The notes under the pieces were generated by a model, which ran no database searches, was not told the origin of the DNA, and saw only the letters and a list, made by a program, of their open reading frames with translations. Shown in pieces: positions 10,950-22,228 of a stretch of DNA of 64,000 nucleotides (positions within the stretch are counted from its first letter, which is position 1; the number at the start of each line of letters is the position of its first letter). The stretch covers positions 173,914,501-173,978,500 of the forward strand of contig CM028131.1 in assembly GCA_016271365.2 (NCBI GenBank), in the 5' to 3' direction. This stretch comes from Neoceratodus forsteri. Taxonomy: Eukaryota; Chordata; Ceratodontiformes; Ceratodontidae. Made by a program: the position numbers and the translations under genes.

Positions 10950-12870
10950 GTAGGCGTCTATTGGTATTTTCACTCCAGATTTTCAACATAGGCTTTTTGT
11001 GACCCCACCTCATGAAGAGTGGCACTATCAGTTTGTTAGCTGAAAGGTGGTTTTGCACAGCGGCTATGCCATTTGGTGACACAGGCACAAAAACATATTT
11101 TGGGCAGGATGTGAAAAATGACAACTGTATTGTTCATGAGGAGGTGTGAAAAAATGGCAACATTAATAATCTGGAGTGAAAATATGAACAATTGGTGAAG
11201 TCATGAGCATAGAAATATAGAATTTGATGGCGGATAAGGACCACTTGGCCCGTCTAGTCTGCCCATTTCCCTACCTGATGGATAAGCTGCAGATTCTAAT
11301 TAATCAACAACTTACTTCTCCTACTCCCCACTAGAATTGTCTTATGCCTGTCCAATGCATTTTTGAATTCTCCCACTGTTTCTGACTCCACAACCTCCTC
11401 AGGAAGGCTGTTCCATGCATCCACAACCCTCTCTGTGAAAAAATACTTTCTAACATTACCTCTGAGCTGTCCACCCTCTATCTTCAAATTGTGCCCCCTT
11501 GTTCTTGCACATCTCTTCTTCTGAAAGATATTACCCTCTTGTTCTTTGTTAATTCCCTTGAAATACTTGAAAGTTTCTATCATGTCTCCCCTCTCCCTCC
11601 TTTCCTCAAGGGTATACATATTAAGCTGCTTTAGTCTCTCTTCGTATGTCTTCTGGTGCAGACCCTGCATCATTTTAGTTGCCCTCCTCTGAACAGCCTC
11701 CACTCTGTCTGTATCTTTGCGAAGACGGGGTCTCCAGAATTGCACACAATACTCCAGAAGGGGTCTCACTAACTGTCTGTACAGAGGGATAACAACTTCC
11801 TGGTTTCTACTGTTGATGCCTCCCCCTATGCATCCCAGTATCCCCCAGCTCTCCTTACTGCCTTCTCACATTGCTTGCCCACCTTTAGGTCATCTGATAT
11901 AATTACTCCTAGGTCTCTTTCAATTTTTGTTGTTGTTATTAACTCACCCCCCATTGTGTACTCTTACCCATAGAAACTGTGCATAGAAACTGTGCAACAG
12001 ACATCTGTAACCCAATTATTTGGGGGATATTTTTAACCACATTTTCAACATAGGCATTTTGGGACCTCCCCTCATGAACAGTGGCACTGTGATTTTGTTA
12101 AACTGTCCCACAAGTTGATTTCCCAGAGCAACCACACCATTATGTGCCACAGGTGCAAAAACACATTTTGGGCAGGATGTGAAAAATGACAGCTGTACTG
12201 TTTATAAGGAGGTGTGAAAAAAATGCCAGTGTTGAAAATCTGGCATGAAAATATTGCAAATTTATGAGATTACAAAGGTATGTGGAAACTGGGCAATGCA
12301 CGCTTATAACACACTCACTTTATGGACTTCATCACCAAATTTTCAACATAGGCATTTTAGGACCTTCTGCTCATGAACAGCGCACCATCATTTTCTCAGA
12401 CTGTCCCGGAAACTGATTTCGCACAGCGACCGCGCTATTTTGTGCTGGACGTGTGAAAAGACATTTTGGCCAGGATATGTAAAATGACAGCTGTACTGTT
12501 CATAAGAAGGTATGGAAAAATGCCAATTTTGAAAATCTGGAGTGAAAATATTACAAATTCATGCAGTTATGAGCATGCATGGAAAATGTACAACGCACAC
12601 TCATAAAACAGCCATTTTTTGATTTTTTCCACAAAATTTGCAACATAGACTTTTTGAGAACCCTCATGAACAGTGGCATTGGTCATTTCTTAGCATCAGT
12701 CCCGAAGGTGATTCCACGCAGTGACTGCAAAATCACCTTGGAACAGAATAACGCCATGACAGTGACCGAATTCATGAGGAGGGGTCCTAATAACTCCATG
12801 TTGAAAATTTGGTGCCAAAATCTACCAAAATGCCTGAGATATGCCCCAAAGTTGAAAAAACCCTATTTAT
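10950..12870. repeat. Tandem array, about 296-bp unit, four or more copies
   Basis: The phrase TTTTCAACATAGG recurs at 10980, 12042 and 12340, with a diverged form at 12637. Each copy carries the same later landmarks: a CATGAACAGTGGCA-like stretch, TTTTGGGCAGGATGTGAAAA, and GAAAATCTGGAGTGAAAATA. Spacing is 297-298 bp between adjacent copies. It is about 290 bp between the first and second once the CR1 insertion is removed. A further, weaker copy may follow to about 12870. No ORF is conserved across units. Confidence 0.85.
11214..11980 (-). mobile_element. CR1-type LINE, 5'-truncated 3' fragment
   Basis: The minus strand encodes the C-terminal part of a CR1-type ORF2: LEYCVQFWRPRLRKD, VEAVQRRATKMMQGL, KKRCARTRGHNLKIEGG and VVDAWNSLPEEVVE are readable in a 157-aa open frame (11769-11296). 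The 3' UTR ends in short ATAGAAAT-like repeats at 11214, as CR1 elements do. GCATAG flanks both sides (11208-11213 and 11981-11986) as a likely 6-bp target duplication. It sits inside the ~296-bp tandem array, so it is younger than the array. Confidence 0.9.
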
Positions 12871-13119
12871 GCCATTATATAGCTTACTGGCATTTCTTCA
12901 GTTCGCGATCGGCTTTGAAGAGTGCAGACAAATTCCTGGTCCACCTAAGATTGTTAAAGCCATGCCCGAGGTAAGTAAGGGATGAGGGGGTGTCAGGAGG
13001 CAGAGCGCAGAGTGGGTGGGCGAGGCTGGGGAAGGCCACCGACTTGACGAGGGACCGTTTCTGGTTTGCAGGTTTAAAAAAAAAAAACATTGAGGGACAG
13101 TTTTTGTTTTACAGGGGCA

Positions 13120-13500
13120 TTTGGCATGCTGGGGTGGGCTCCCAGCAAGTCACCTGAGTGTTTTGGGTGAGGGTGCTGTAGTCAACGGGGGATTGGGCTC
13201 CTCCTTCAGCACATACCGAGAGGGGACAAGAGCCAAGGGGGATTGGGTCCCTTCTCGGCACACAACAAAAGCGGGGGGGCATTATGCTGATGGGGAGTGG
13301 GCTTCCATTGGCAAATTAAATGGGGAAGGGGGACTGAAGCTGAAGGGGATTGGGCCCCCTGTCAGCAAAGAAAGACTGTTTGGGGGCACATGATGCTGAG
13401 GGGGACTGGGTACCCCCTTGACATACACTTTAAATGGGAGGGGGGCATTATACTGATGGGGAGTGGGCTCCCCCATTGGCAAATGGAGTGGGTTGGGGTG
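13120..13500. repeat. GC-rich imperfect minisatellite
   Basis: Degenerate units of roughly 60-80 bp carry GGGGAGTGGGCTCCC-like, ATTGGCAAAT-like and GGGGGCATTATGCTGA-like words several times over. This composition keeps both strands open in several frames and explains the ORFs here; they are not taken as genes. Confidence 0.6.
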
Positions 13501-13797
13501 CTCTGCGTGGCGGCAGTCAGTGCCACCATGTTTATTGAACTGCTTCACCAGGAAAGGCATTTCGGGAGGGTGTGTTATTGTGCTACTTCATGACGAACTT
13601 GCCTCTCATTGCAGCAGCACTTTCCTTAGATCTGGTGGCCACTTTATGTATAGCTGGTGTCAGTGTCTGCATGCTGCCGTATTGGGGAATGAGGAATGCA
13701 CCTACTGATGCGTGCCCGGCATTCACCCACAGTGACCGCACCTCCAAATCTGCTACTAATGCAATATGTTGACTGGTGCGCATACGTGGGCCAACAT

Positions 13798-16210
13798 AAA
13801 AAAATGGAGTCCAATAAGCAGCATCAGGGTGTACATGTTAAAACTAGAGCATCAAAATCCCTTGTTTGGGATTTTTTTGTGGAAGATGCAAATGAGGAGT
13901 CAGTTGCAATCTGCCAGGTTTGCCAGGTGCGTGTGAGTCGAGGTAAAAAGGGGAGCCATCTGGGCACAGGGAGACAGCATACACATCTTAAGAATAGGCA
14001 CATGGCACTGTGGGCTCAGCACAAGATGGCAGCTAGTACCTGTACCACAGTGGAGCCTTCACCCTCGTCATCAACCGTAACGAGCATGTTATCCCCTTCC
14101 ATGACTGTAGCATCAAGTAGAAAATTAAATGCTTGCAGTAGTGATGAAATAACAGCAGAGGATTACTACAGGCATGATGAGGTGGAAGCGCAGAATGATT
14201 TTGAAGTCTTGTCCAGTGGTGGTGAGAGTAGCAGCTTTGGTGGTGGTGGTGGTGGTCAATGCAGTATGTCTAGGGCAAGTAGTACATCAACCCCTGTTGG
14301 TAAATCTGGGAAAATAACTGTATTTCTAGGTTTGTGATCACCTGTGCAACCTCTTCATCACACGTCCACACTCCACTCCCTGCCATTTACAGAGCAGAAC
14401 CATTTGTCATCACACTCCGTGTAAACTGTTTAAGTCAGCCCACATTACAGAGTGTTATTTCGCATAAGCTGAGGTACCCAACCAATCATACAGTGTCAAG
14501 TGAACTTAATGCTGCTGTAGCAGAAATGCTGGCAATTGATCTTTTGCCCTTCTCCTTTGTGGAGAATTATGGGTTCCTGCAGTTTGCTGCACATGCTTGT
14601 CCAAAATGGAAAGTCCCATCCAGGACATACTTTTCGACCTGTGTTGTCCCAGAGTTGTACCGTACTGTGTCCAACTCAGTAAGACATGCCCTTCAATATT
14701 CCTCCTTTCCATTCATCCATTTAAGTATGGATATATGGACAAGTGCCAAAACAACAGGAGTTCATATTTGTCTATAACTGCACACACTGGCGCAGGTGCC
14801 GGGGGTTGTTTGCGCTGTTGGTAGTGTGAATAATCAGTGTAGTAAGGTGGAGTGTCGTGGTAGCAATCTTCCAGCAATTCGACAGTATGCAATGATTGCT
14901 ATACGCAATGTGATCTGTTCACACACTGGTGAAAACATGTTGGATGTGGTTCTGACTGAAATTGACAAGTGGCTGAACCCCCTGTCCCTGAGAGCTGGGT
15001 TCATAGCAAGTGACAATGGGTCAAATGTGGTGAAATACATCACAAATGGTGGCTTTTTTCGGGTTCCATGCATGGCCCACTGTTTAAATCTTATGGTGCA
15101 GGAGTTTCTGCAGCACCCTGATATAAAGGAAATGTTGACAGTTGCACAACATATCTGTTCTCACATTTCATGCTCTGCAAAGGCCCGTGACCAGCTTCAG
15201 TTGCAGATCCGAAACAGCCTCCCGCAGCACCGCTTGAAGCTGGAAATGCTCACCTGGTGGAACTCCACTTTATACCTGACAGAGAGGTTGTATGAACAGT
15301 ACAAAGCCATCTCAGAATATCTTGTCATGTACACTAGCCGTGACAATTCCGGGACCTCCATTTCTATGATGACTTAACAATGGCACCTCATGGACTCTGT
15401 AATAAGAATCTTGAGGCCTTTTGAACATACCACACAGGCAGTGAGTGGTGAGTCAGCCTCCATTAGCCAATCAATCTCACTGCTGCGGGTGCTGAGGCAG
15501 ACATTGGTGAATGTACAGCATAGCTATGATGTTGCCGGAGACAGTGCTAGCAATGTGTTGCTAAAACACTTGCTGACAGTATTCGACCAGAATCGTCACA
15601 TCTTGAGCATGCTGGACTCACGATACAAATTGGAATTGCCTCAGTACTAGTTGGTGGTCTGAACTGGTAAAAAATGTCAGTGGGCTTGGTTCATGGGGCA
15701 CAGAAGTCAACTGTCAAAGTCAGGAAACCTGAGCAGCATAATCAGGCTGAAGGTGAACCTGGAGGAGTAGTATCAAGCATATCCTATTAGGGGAAGGGGA
15801 CTGCAGTTCCTGGTGGTCTGTCATCAAAAGCAACTGGCACTAACCCACTTTGGGAGGCTTTGTCCCAAGTGGGGATTTGTGACATAAATGATTCCGGAGA
15901 AGCGGATGATGCATCAACCACTGGACTTAAAGCAGTACAGCGAACGGCTGAGTCACGTGTCTGAAAACAGGCATCTGTCAATCACCGATAATCCCCTTTT
16001 ACACTGGAGTAGAAAGGTCAGTGAATGGCCAGAGCTGACTGGTGTGGCACTGAAGTACCTGACATGCCCAACCTCCAGTGTGAGTGTCGAGAGGGTATTC
16101 AGCTGAGCAGGTGCAATAGCTCAGGATCGTCGTACAAATCTCTCTCTGCAAATGTTAGTTTGCTGACATTCATAAAAATGAATGAGAGGCACATACCAGC
16201 TTAGACTGCA
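13798..16210 (+). pseudogene. hAT transposase with BED zinc finger
   Basis: Cut-and-paste transposase, spread over at least five open segments. Order: BED-type zinc finger (about 13846-13995) with SLVWDFFVED, CQVCQV and HTHLKNRH, giving Cys-x2-Cys and His-x4-His. A Ser-rich linker with a poly-Gly run follows (to 14337). The hAT core then shows LLPFSFVENYGFLQF, FIHLSMDIWTS, GFIASDNGSNVVKYI, CMAHCLNLMVQEF, WWNSTLYLTERLYEQY and LDSRYKL. The C-terminal dimerisation motif YLTCPTSSVSVERVFS is at about 16056-16104, with a possible tail to about 16410 (acidic, Asp-rich). The RNase-H-fold landmarks are still visible, but stops (for example after HICL at 14777 and after MMT at 15377) and frame changes make it inactive. 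I chose ATG 13798 because it directly precedes the BED finger; an in-frame ATG lies upstream at 13696. Confidence 0.85.
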
Positions 16211-16420
16211 ACCTCAGTATTTGTACCCGGCATACTCATGGTTTTGCTGATGTTGAAGAAAGGGACCATACTGGTGGCAGTGACAGCATGAAGCAGCCTA
16301 CCACTGACATAGATGATAACACAATCGAGAAAGAATTTCCCCGTGTTCCGAATTTAGACATAGAAGACTACGAGGGCAGCTTTCTTTCTGAGGATGATGA
16401 TGATAAATGATGATGAGGTT

Positions 16421-17831
16421 AATGTTGGCAGGTTTTAACTTAAGTGGTTAAAAGACTGACACATATCTTGTATGTTACATGTTCTCTTTTTCATAAAGTT
16501 AAATCACTGTCCCACTCATACTGACTCAAATTCCATATTTCATGTCATCACATTTATAACACAGAGCACAGTATATCCTGGCCCCAATTACCACCACCAT
16601 AAGACCGCTGTTACTTACTGCCACCACCACCAGATGCAGGAATATGTGAGAGGGAATGTCATCATGTGCCGCAGCTATGACCACCAGCACCCACCACCAG
16701 TGTCATTGTGACAATGTTTTTCCATTACATTGACCATGCCAAGGCAGAGGGAGTCGAACAGGAGACCACATACATAAGCCACAGGCACAAGGCTTCTTAC
16801 TATTAAAACTATAAAGTGAGTATGTGTACTAATATTTTTTATGCTATTTAACTGCCTTTAGCAGTGTGTTTTGTTTTCTGTTGCTTTTCTTTGCTGCAAT
16901 GGTCAAACACATACGGTCAACTTATTTTGTTTTTCTACAGGTTAACAACAAATGACTGTCCTTCTCTGAAGGTCTGTATCAATGGTGCAGCAGCAGTACT
17001 GTGTGCAGGAACTTATGGAATATCCATTTCCAATCCATACTGGTAAGTATATCAATTTTATTTCATCTGTTCCTTTTTTTTCATAAGAGTACAACAAATC
17101 TGACTGAGGATTCATAAACTTGGTGACATGTACATCACAAAAAATATTTCTGCGACATATCATGCACTGTATTCCAAATTTGCAGCTGTGCTGCCATGGC
17201 AGTGTTGAAAAAGTTGAACCCAGGTTGTGTTACTTGACAAGATGTGGTTTTGAAATGTAACTTGAGTTGAGACCCAGGGACACTGACACAGTGTATTTGT
17301 TTGCAAAGCCTGGTACTAAATTAAGTTGTGATCTGCTGGTTGCAGTGGGACAGGTTGCTATCTGTGTTAATCCAGATACCCGTGGAACAGCCACGGCTTG
17401 AACATAATGTCTTTTTGCTGCAATCAAGTTGTAATAAGTCTTCATTTCTTTTTTTAGGAAACTTCCAGATGCTTTGTTGTGTCATAGTTGCCTTATCCAA
17501 AGAACTTCTTCAGCATCAGCCCCTCCCCCCCAGGCTGGGGCAGACATGCGACATGCAGAAGTCATTTCAATCGATGACCATGACCATCATTACCGGACCA
17601 GAGAAGGATGCAGATGAAATCTGTGAAGAAGTAACCAAATAATAAACCATTAATGAAATATGCCCCACCCCAAAAAAAAAATTTACCTTCATTGGCTTGA
17701 GAGTATTCCATTTCAATTGCAATAGCAACATTTCTCATCAAGTCCTGGGGGACAATACACACTAACAGTATGTGATCTGTGATGCAAAACAATACAATAA
17801 GTATGTCTATATCGTCAACCCCACCTAGAAA

Positions 17832-17868
<37 letters not shown>

Positions 17869-18111
17869 ATTCTATATATATCAACTCACCTAGGCTACTA
17901 ATGAGTGTACACACAAAGGCACCCTTCCATCTGGTTGAGTTGATCGCATCACATTCGTGGGAATCGCAGCACAATTTGGACCAGCAACAGTTCTTGCATG
18001 GTCATCATTTCTGATGGAACACTGAATGGATTCATTTCATGTTATCCCTCCTTCACACGGTTTGGCAAGACACTGTGCATCATGACATCATCATCACAGA
18101 GTATGTAAACT
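16421..18111. other. No gene recognised; CAC/CCA-rich patch
   Basis: CCACCA-rich words at 16580-16710, otherwise AT-rich intergenic-looking sequence. The small ORFs (at most 104 aa) on both strands have no recognisable features. This may include the 3' part of the hAT element, but I found no right terminus. Confidence 0.4.
17835..17868. repeat. (TA)n microsatellite
   Basis: Uninterrupted TA dinucleotides, with a second short TA patch just after it. Confidence 0.95.
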
Positions 18112-18524
18112 TTCTGGACACAAGATAGTTGCATTTTGGGGATGCAGAAAAATTCTGGGGACTCCGTGTGACCACTGTGCACATGAGTGACTGCACAATA
18201 AATTCTGGGGGACTTTGCATGTGGTGTAATGCTCCCATTTCACTTCCTCAATAATTGGGAATTTTCTGGACACAAAACAGATGCATTTCGGGATGCAGAA
18301 AAATTCTGGGGACTCTGTGTAACCACTGCGTGCATGAGTGACTGTGCAATAAATTCTGGGAGACTTTGCAAGTGGTGTAACACTCCCATTTCACTTCCTC
18401 AGCAGTTGAATTTCTGAATACAAGACAGATGCATTTTGGGGATGCAGAAAAATTCTGGGGACTCTGTGTGACCACTGCACACATGAGTGACTGTGCAATA
18501 AATTCTGGGGGACTTTGCATGTGG
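18112..18524. repeat. Tandem repeat, about 150-bp unit (left part)
   Basis: Units start at about 18114, 18263 and 18413 with TTCTGGACACAAGA-like sequence. They share GATGCAGAAAAATTCTGGGG, AATAAATTCTGGG and CTCCCATTTCACTTCCTC. The third unit is cut after GCATGTGG by the Harbinger element and resumes at 26176. Units are about 90% alike by eye. AATAAATTCTGGGGGA in each unit gives an in-phase AATAAA. Confidence 0.85.
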
Positions 18525-18661
18525 GGCCAGATATTCAAACTGTGCCCAAAAGTGCATAATAGCAGGAGCAAGCACAAGTCCCATGCAGCCCATGCTCAAG
18601 AGCCGCGATATTCAAAAAACGGAGCAGGCCAAGTGCGCCTACAGCCCGACGACTGAATATC
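18525..18661. repeat. Harbinger left terminal and subterminal repeats
   Basis: Terminal inverted repeat at 18525-18539. GATATTC occurs at 18530-18536 and 18607-18613, and GAATATC at 18655-18661. Repeated subterminal words of this kind are what the Myb-like protein of Harbinger elements is known to bind; here that role is inferred. Confidence 0.75.
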
Positions 18662-18689
18662 GCACCACCTGTGCCATAGCACAACTAGG

Positions 18690-20090
18690 GAGGAAGCTGA
18701 GCAGATCTGATGCACCATAGGCGCAACAAGGGATGTTCAGCTGAGCAATCCAGAAGGCCATAGCGCAACCAGGGAGCCCCCCAGCTGCAGAACAAAGTAA
18801 CTGCACAATCAGGGAGGTAGTGGCCCACCACCCATGCCACAGATGGGCACAGGAACACACAGCAGAACAGACATCGTCCCCCCACACCCCAAGCACAGCA
18901 CAACTGGGGGAGGGCTGGAATAACCACTGGCCCATGGAGACAAGCAAACAACCTACAGCCTGGCCATGGTGTCCCATCACACCCACTGGCAAGCTGTGAC
19001 TGGCACATAAGGAGGGCAGACCACCCTGTGCCACACCATCCCCCCAAGTGCAGAGCACACCCTGCACCGTGACTCCCAGACACCCCCCATAAGCAGTGAC
19101 CACCACTGCAGGAAACCCCATGCATGCCACCACCCCCACTGTGTCAATGCAACCCTGTGCACCACAGAACCATGCAAGCCAGCCCACCACGAGCACCCAT
19201 CAGTGGGCTGAAGCACATGACAATGCAACAACGGCAGACACAGTGCCACCATGCACAGTCCCCCCGAGGTACTGCTGAGAGACTGACCATGCGTCAGCAC
19301 AAGAGGTACCCCACATGGGACAGGGCGTGCCCTAGACACCACCACCAGTGGTACAGCACCCTGAACAGTATTCCAGTGACACACCCCGACCCACCACTGG
19401 CCACAACAGCCAGCACAGACACCCACAGTGGTGCATGGAAGCATGCACCACACCGGATGCCACACAGGGTATGGACAGACATCCACCCATACCCAAGGGC
19501 ACACCAACACAGGGACGCAGTGGTGGGGCAACCAAGCCCCCATTGTGGGCCCACATAAGCCATGTACACACAACCCACAGTCCCCCATGGCACTGGAGTG
19601 GACCCGTACACCACCAGTAGTCGCCCAGAGCACAAGCCACAGACAGTGGGGCACATCCTGCAACACCACAAGGCACAGCATGGAGGTGGGACAATGACTG
19701 GGTGCCCACAGTGCCACCGAGCCAGGTATGCACCACACCAGTGACAGGGGCAACCCAGCAAAGTGACGGGTACAGTGTCCGCCCTGCAGGGACTGCCACC
19801 ACTGACATGCCAGCAGACCGTGCAGGTCACAGACAGGCATGTGTGTCAGCTGCACAGGCCATGAACGGGCCGATGGGTGCGCCATGGACATAGAGCACGT
19901 GTCATGGACCACTGCACACAGTCATCCAGTGCACAGGGAACAACACACACACCACAGACACTGACTGATAGCTACCCCCACACCATAGTCACCTCCACAC
20001 GGACACACACACATACCCATGACTGCACCACCCCTGATGCCATGCACACCACTGCAGCTGAGCACCTATAGCCCGCTGCAAATCAGAGAC
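18690..20090. other. CA-rich low-complexity arm of the Harbinger
   Basis: Dense CCAC, CACA and GCAC words with very few T-rich triplets on the plus strand keep up to three frames open on each strand (311 aa on the minus strand at 18977-19912). The translations are Cys/Trp/Val/Gly-rich on one strand and His/Pro/Thr-rich on the other, with no conserved domain. I treat these as composition artefacts, not genes. Confidence 0.65.
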
Positions 20091-20285
20091 CACCACAGTA
20101 TTCATATCAAAATCAAATGTATTGAAAATATAACAGTCAACTATGTACAAGAATAAAAACTATATACAAGCTTGGGGGACACAAACAAGGTGGGGTGGGT
20201 GGGGAAGGGGTGGACAAATGGGATGGGATAGGAGAGGTGTGAGGGTGGGTCCAGGGGGTAGGGGAAGTCAGGGACCGATGGACTC

Positions 20286-21479
20286 CTATCGGGACCGCCG
20301 TTCAGGACTCCGTGACCTCCTGCCTCTGTGCCTCCGCAGCACCCCCGTCATGTCCAGCCTCCTCAAAATGTCCAGGGACTTGTGGGCCAGCTGTAGGAGC
20401 TCCCTTAAGGTGTCCCAAATGTCCTTGAGATGGTGTGTACCTAGGACAAGGGAGCACAGTCAATAGGTGTGAATGCACAACCCCATACAGCCTGGCCACT
20501 GTGCATGGCATACAGCCATGGGACATACCACTGTGATGGTGTGTGACCACCCGCAGTGATCACGTCCACAGGACCTGCCCACCCAGGCGTATACAGCCAT
20601 GCAGAATGCTGCACACACCCACCGGCCAAGTCATGCACAGCACCACCGTGGCCGTTTAGTGACATGGCTATGTGGTGCAAAGGCAGTGGCACAGCCATGC
20701 ACCTGGTGCACGCATGGACCACCAGTGATGCACACCCAGACAGGCATTGCCACTGGACAGTGTTGACTGTAACAAGTTGCGTGCATGGCAGTGGTGTCAA
20801 TGAAGATATGGCCATGCCCGCTTAACTTGTCACACAGCATGCAATAGTAATCATGGATGTATGGTACTCACCCTCATTGGGCGGTCAGGTGGGTGGTGAT
20901 GGCCCTCGCCCGCCCTGGCTGCACTGTCTCTCCCCTCGCTGCTCTACCCACAATCTGCGAGTTCGTCCGAGCCTGTGGGAAAAAAGGAGAAGAACATCAG
21001 TACATTCCCGAAGCAAAGTCCCCTGCCCAAGGTGTGTGCCCTCCCACCCAGCCAGACCCACCCACCCCACACCCTGTGAACACCGCCATGGCCAATCCCA
21101 TATGGTCCCTCCCCTATGTGCTGGACACATACAACACTGTGACCCATATGGATGATAAAAGTGTGTTGAAGGAACCCCTACCTGGATGTGGCACCGTGTC
21201 CCTCCTGGCACGTGCCCACAGTTGGGCCAGTAGCTTCGGCTCCCTCCTCCACAGGTCACCATAGTGGTGCCTGCACTGGTCTGCACTCCGCCCCCATCCA
21301 GTGGCCTCTTCCAGGGTAGTGGCCACCTCCTGCAACACCTTGGTCCTGGCCCTGTCCAGGGGAGCCTCCCCGAAGAGAGGCCCATGGTGTGGCTCTACAA
21401 TTGCCACCAGATTGGCGAGCTCACTTGCTGTCCACTGTGCTGCCCATCTGCGCGCTATCCTAGCCGCTATAGTAGGCAA
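20286..21479 (-). pseudogene. Myb/SANT-like DNA-binding protein of Harbinger (gene 1)
   Basis: Likely DNA-binding partner of the nuclease. Exon 1 (21479-21182) gives MPTIAARIARRWAAQWTASE, then LANLVAIVEPHHGPLFG, WGRSADQCRHHYGDLWRREP and KLLAQLWARARRD. Three regularly spaced tryptophans and an arginine-rich third helix are typical of Myb/SANT-like domains. A GT donor follows at 21181-21180 (minus). A candidate exon 2 is 20972-20872, between a CCCACAG acceptor and a GTGAGT donor. Exon 3 (20440-20286) has a TCCTAG acceptor and reads LKDIWDTLRELLQLA and LDILRRLDM, an amphipathic tail ending RSPERRSR. The predicted joins do not keep one frame: exon 1 plus exon 2 gives an early stop, so one indel or a wrong exon 2 border must be assumed. 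It differs from gene 2 in motif content. Confidence 0.65.
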
Positions 21480-21966
21480 TATGGCGCTCTACAGTGTGGC
21501 TCCCCACGTGCAGATGCTGTGCAGTACAGCGCTGCCATTCCCTATTGTGCTGTTACCGAACAGCGCGATAGAGGTGCACCCATGCCTGACCCATGGCGCC
21601 TAGGGGTCAAAGGTTGGACACAGAGTCAAGGGTCTCTGGCGCAAGGCCACGCACAGTACCATTGGTTGACAAAGCATGTAGCATGATTGGCTGCCAGTGT
21701 GCCAGCGCCATAGCAGACTACTGAGCAGTTGGGCCATTGCGCCTATGATGGCCCAGTGCCACAGCGCCATGTAGTGACCATCGCTATAGTGCCACTGGCA
21801 CAATGGTGGCCATGCCCTGCATTGCCTACCATGCACAGCACTACATCAGCACAGCAGATGCCTGCGTCAGCAACCCCGGGCATGCGCAGTGAGGTGTACT
21901 ACGTATGTCACAGGACTGCACCATTGGATCAGCACGTTCAACACAATTGCACAAAGCGCAACAGTG

Positions 21967-22081
21967 CGATATTCAGCCATCATATGCAAATCATCTAATC
22001 AGCCATTCAATGGCGCAGCACTGCAATTTGCATCTACTTAAAGTTGCTCCTCGCCTCATTTGCATGGATTGCGCTATAAAG
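21967..22081 (+). promoter_or_regulatory. Putative promoter with three octamers and a TATA box
   Basis: Exact octamer motifs occur at 21984-21991 (ATGCAAAT), 22026-22033 and 22058-22065 (ATTTGCAT). TATAAAG follows at 22075-22081, about 150 bp before the gene 2 start codon. GATATTC, the terminal-repeat word, is at 21967-21973. POU-domain (Oct) factors bind ATGCAAAT in vertebrates. Use as the gene 2 promoter, and possibly as a divergent control region shared with gene 1 (start at 21479), is inferred from position. Confidence 0.6.
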
Positions 22082-22228
22082 GTGCGACAATGTGCTGCAG
22101 TGGCCATAGTCGGTTACTGCAGTTTATTGGTGAGTTGCATGCTGTTTGGCAGTGTGGACTGTGGATTCAGGGACATGCATGGGACTGCACAGTCACAGGT
22201 AACAACTGCCATTCTTACAGGCTACATA

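Larger units (their letters stand above)
8596..16420 (+). mobile_element. Degenerate hAT DNA transposon
   Basis: TAGAGATGGGC (8596-8606) fits the hAT terminal consensus YAGRGATGGGC. It is followed by a self-complementary subterminal zone (ATTCGCTCCATGGAGTGATT, then further GGAGTG/CACTCC words). An acidic-tailed ORF (9834) and a BED-finger hAT transposase (13798-16210) lie downstream on the same strand. I could not find the matching right terminus, so the 3' limit is set just after the last coding similarity. Between the two coding parts lie a tandem array and a CR1 insertion, which probably arrived later. That the terminus and the transposase belong to one element is an inference from order and strand. 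Confidence 0.5.

Noticed and set aside
18977..19912. 311-aa minus-strand ORF, the second longest in the window
   Set aside because: It lies in the CA-rich arm where other frames on both strands are also open. The translation is Cys/Trp/Val-rich without a domain, so composition explains it.
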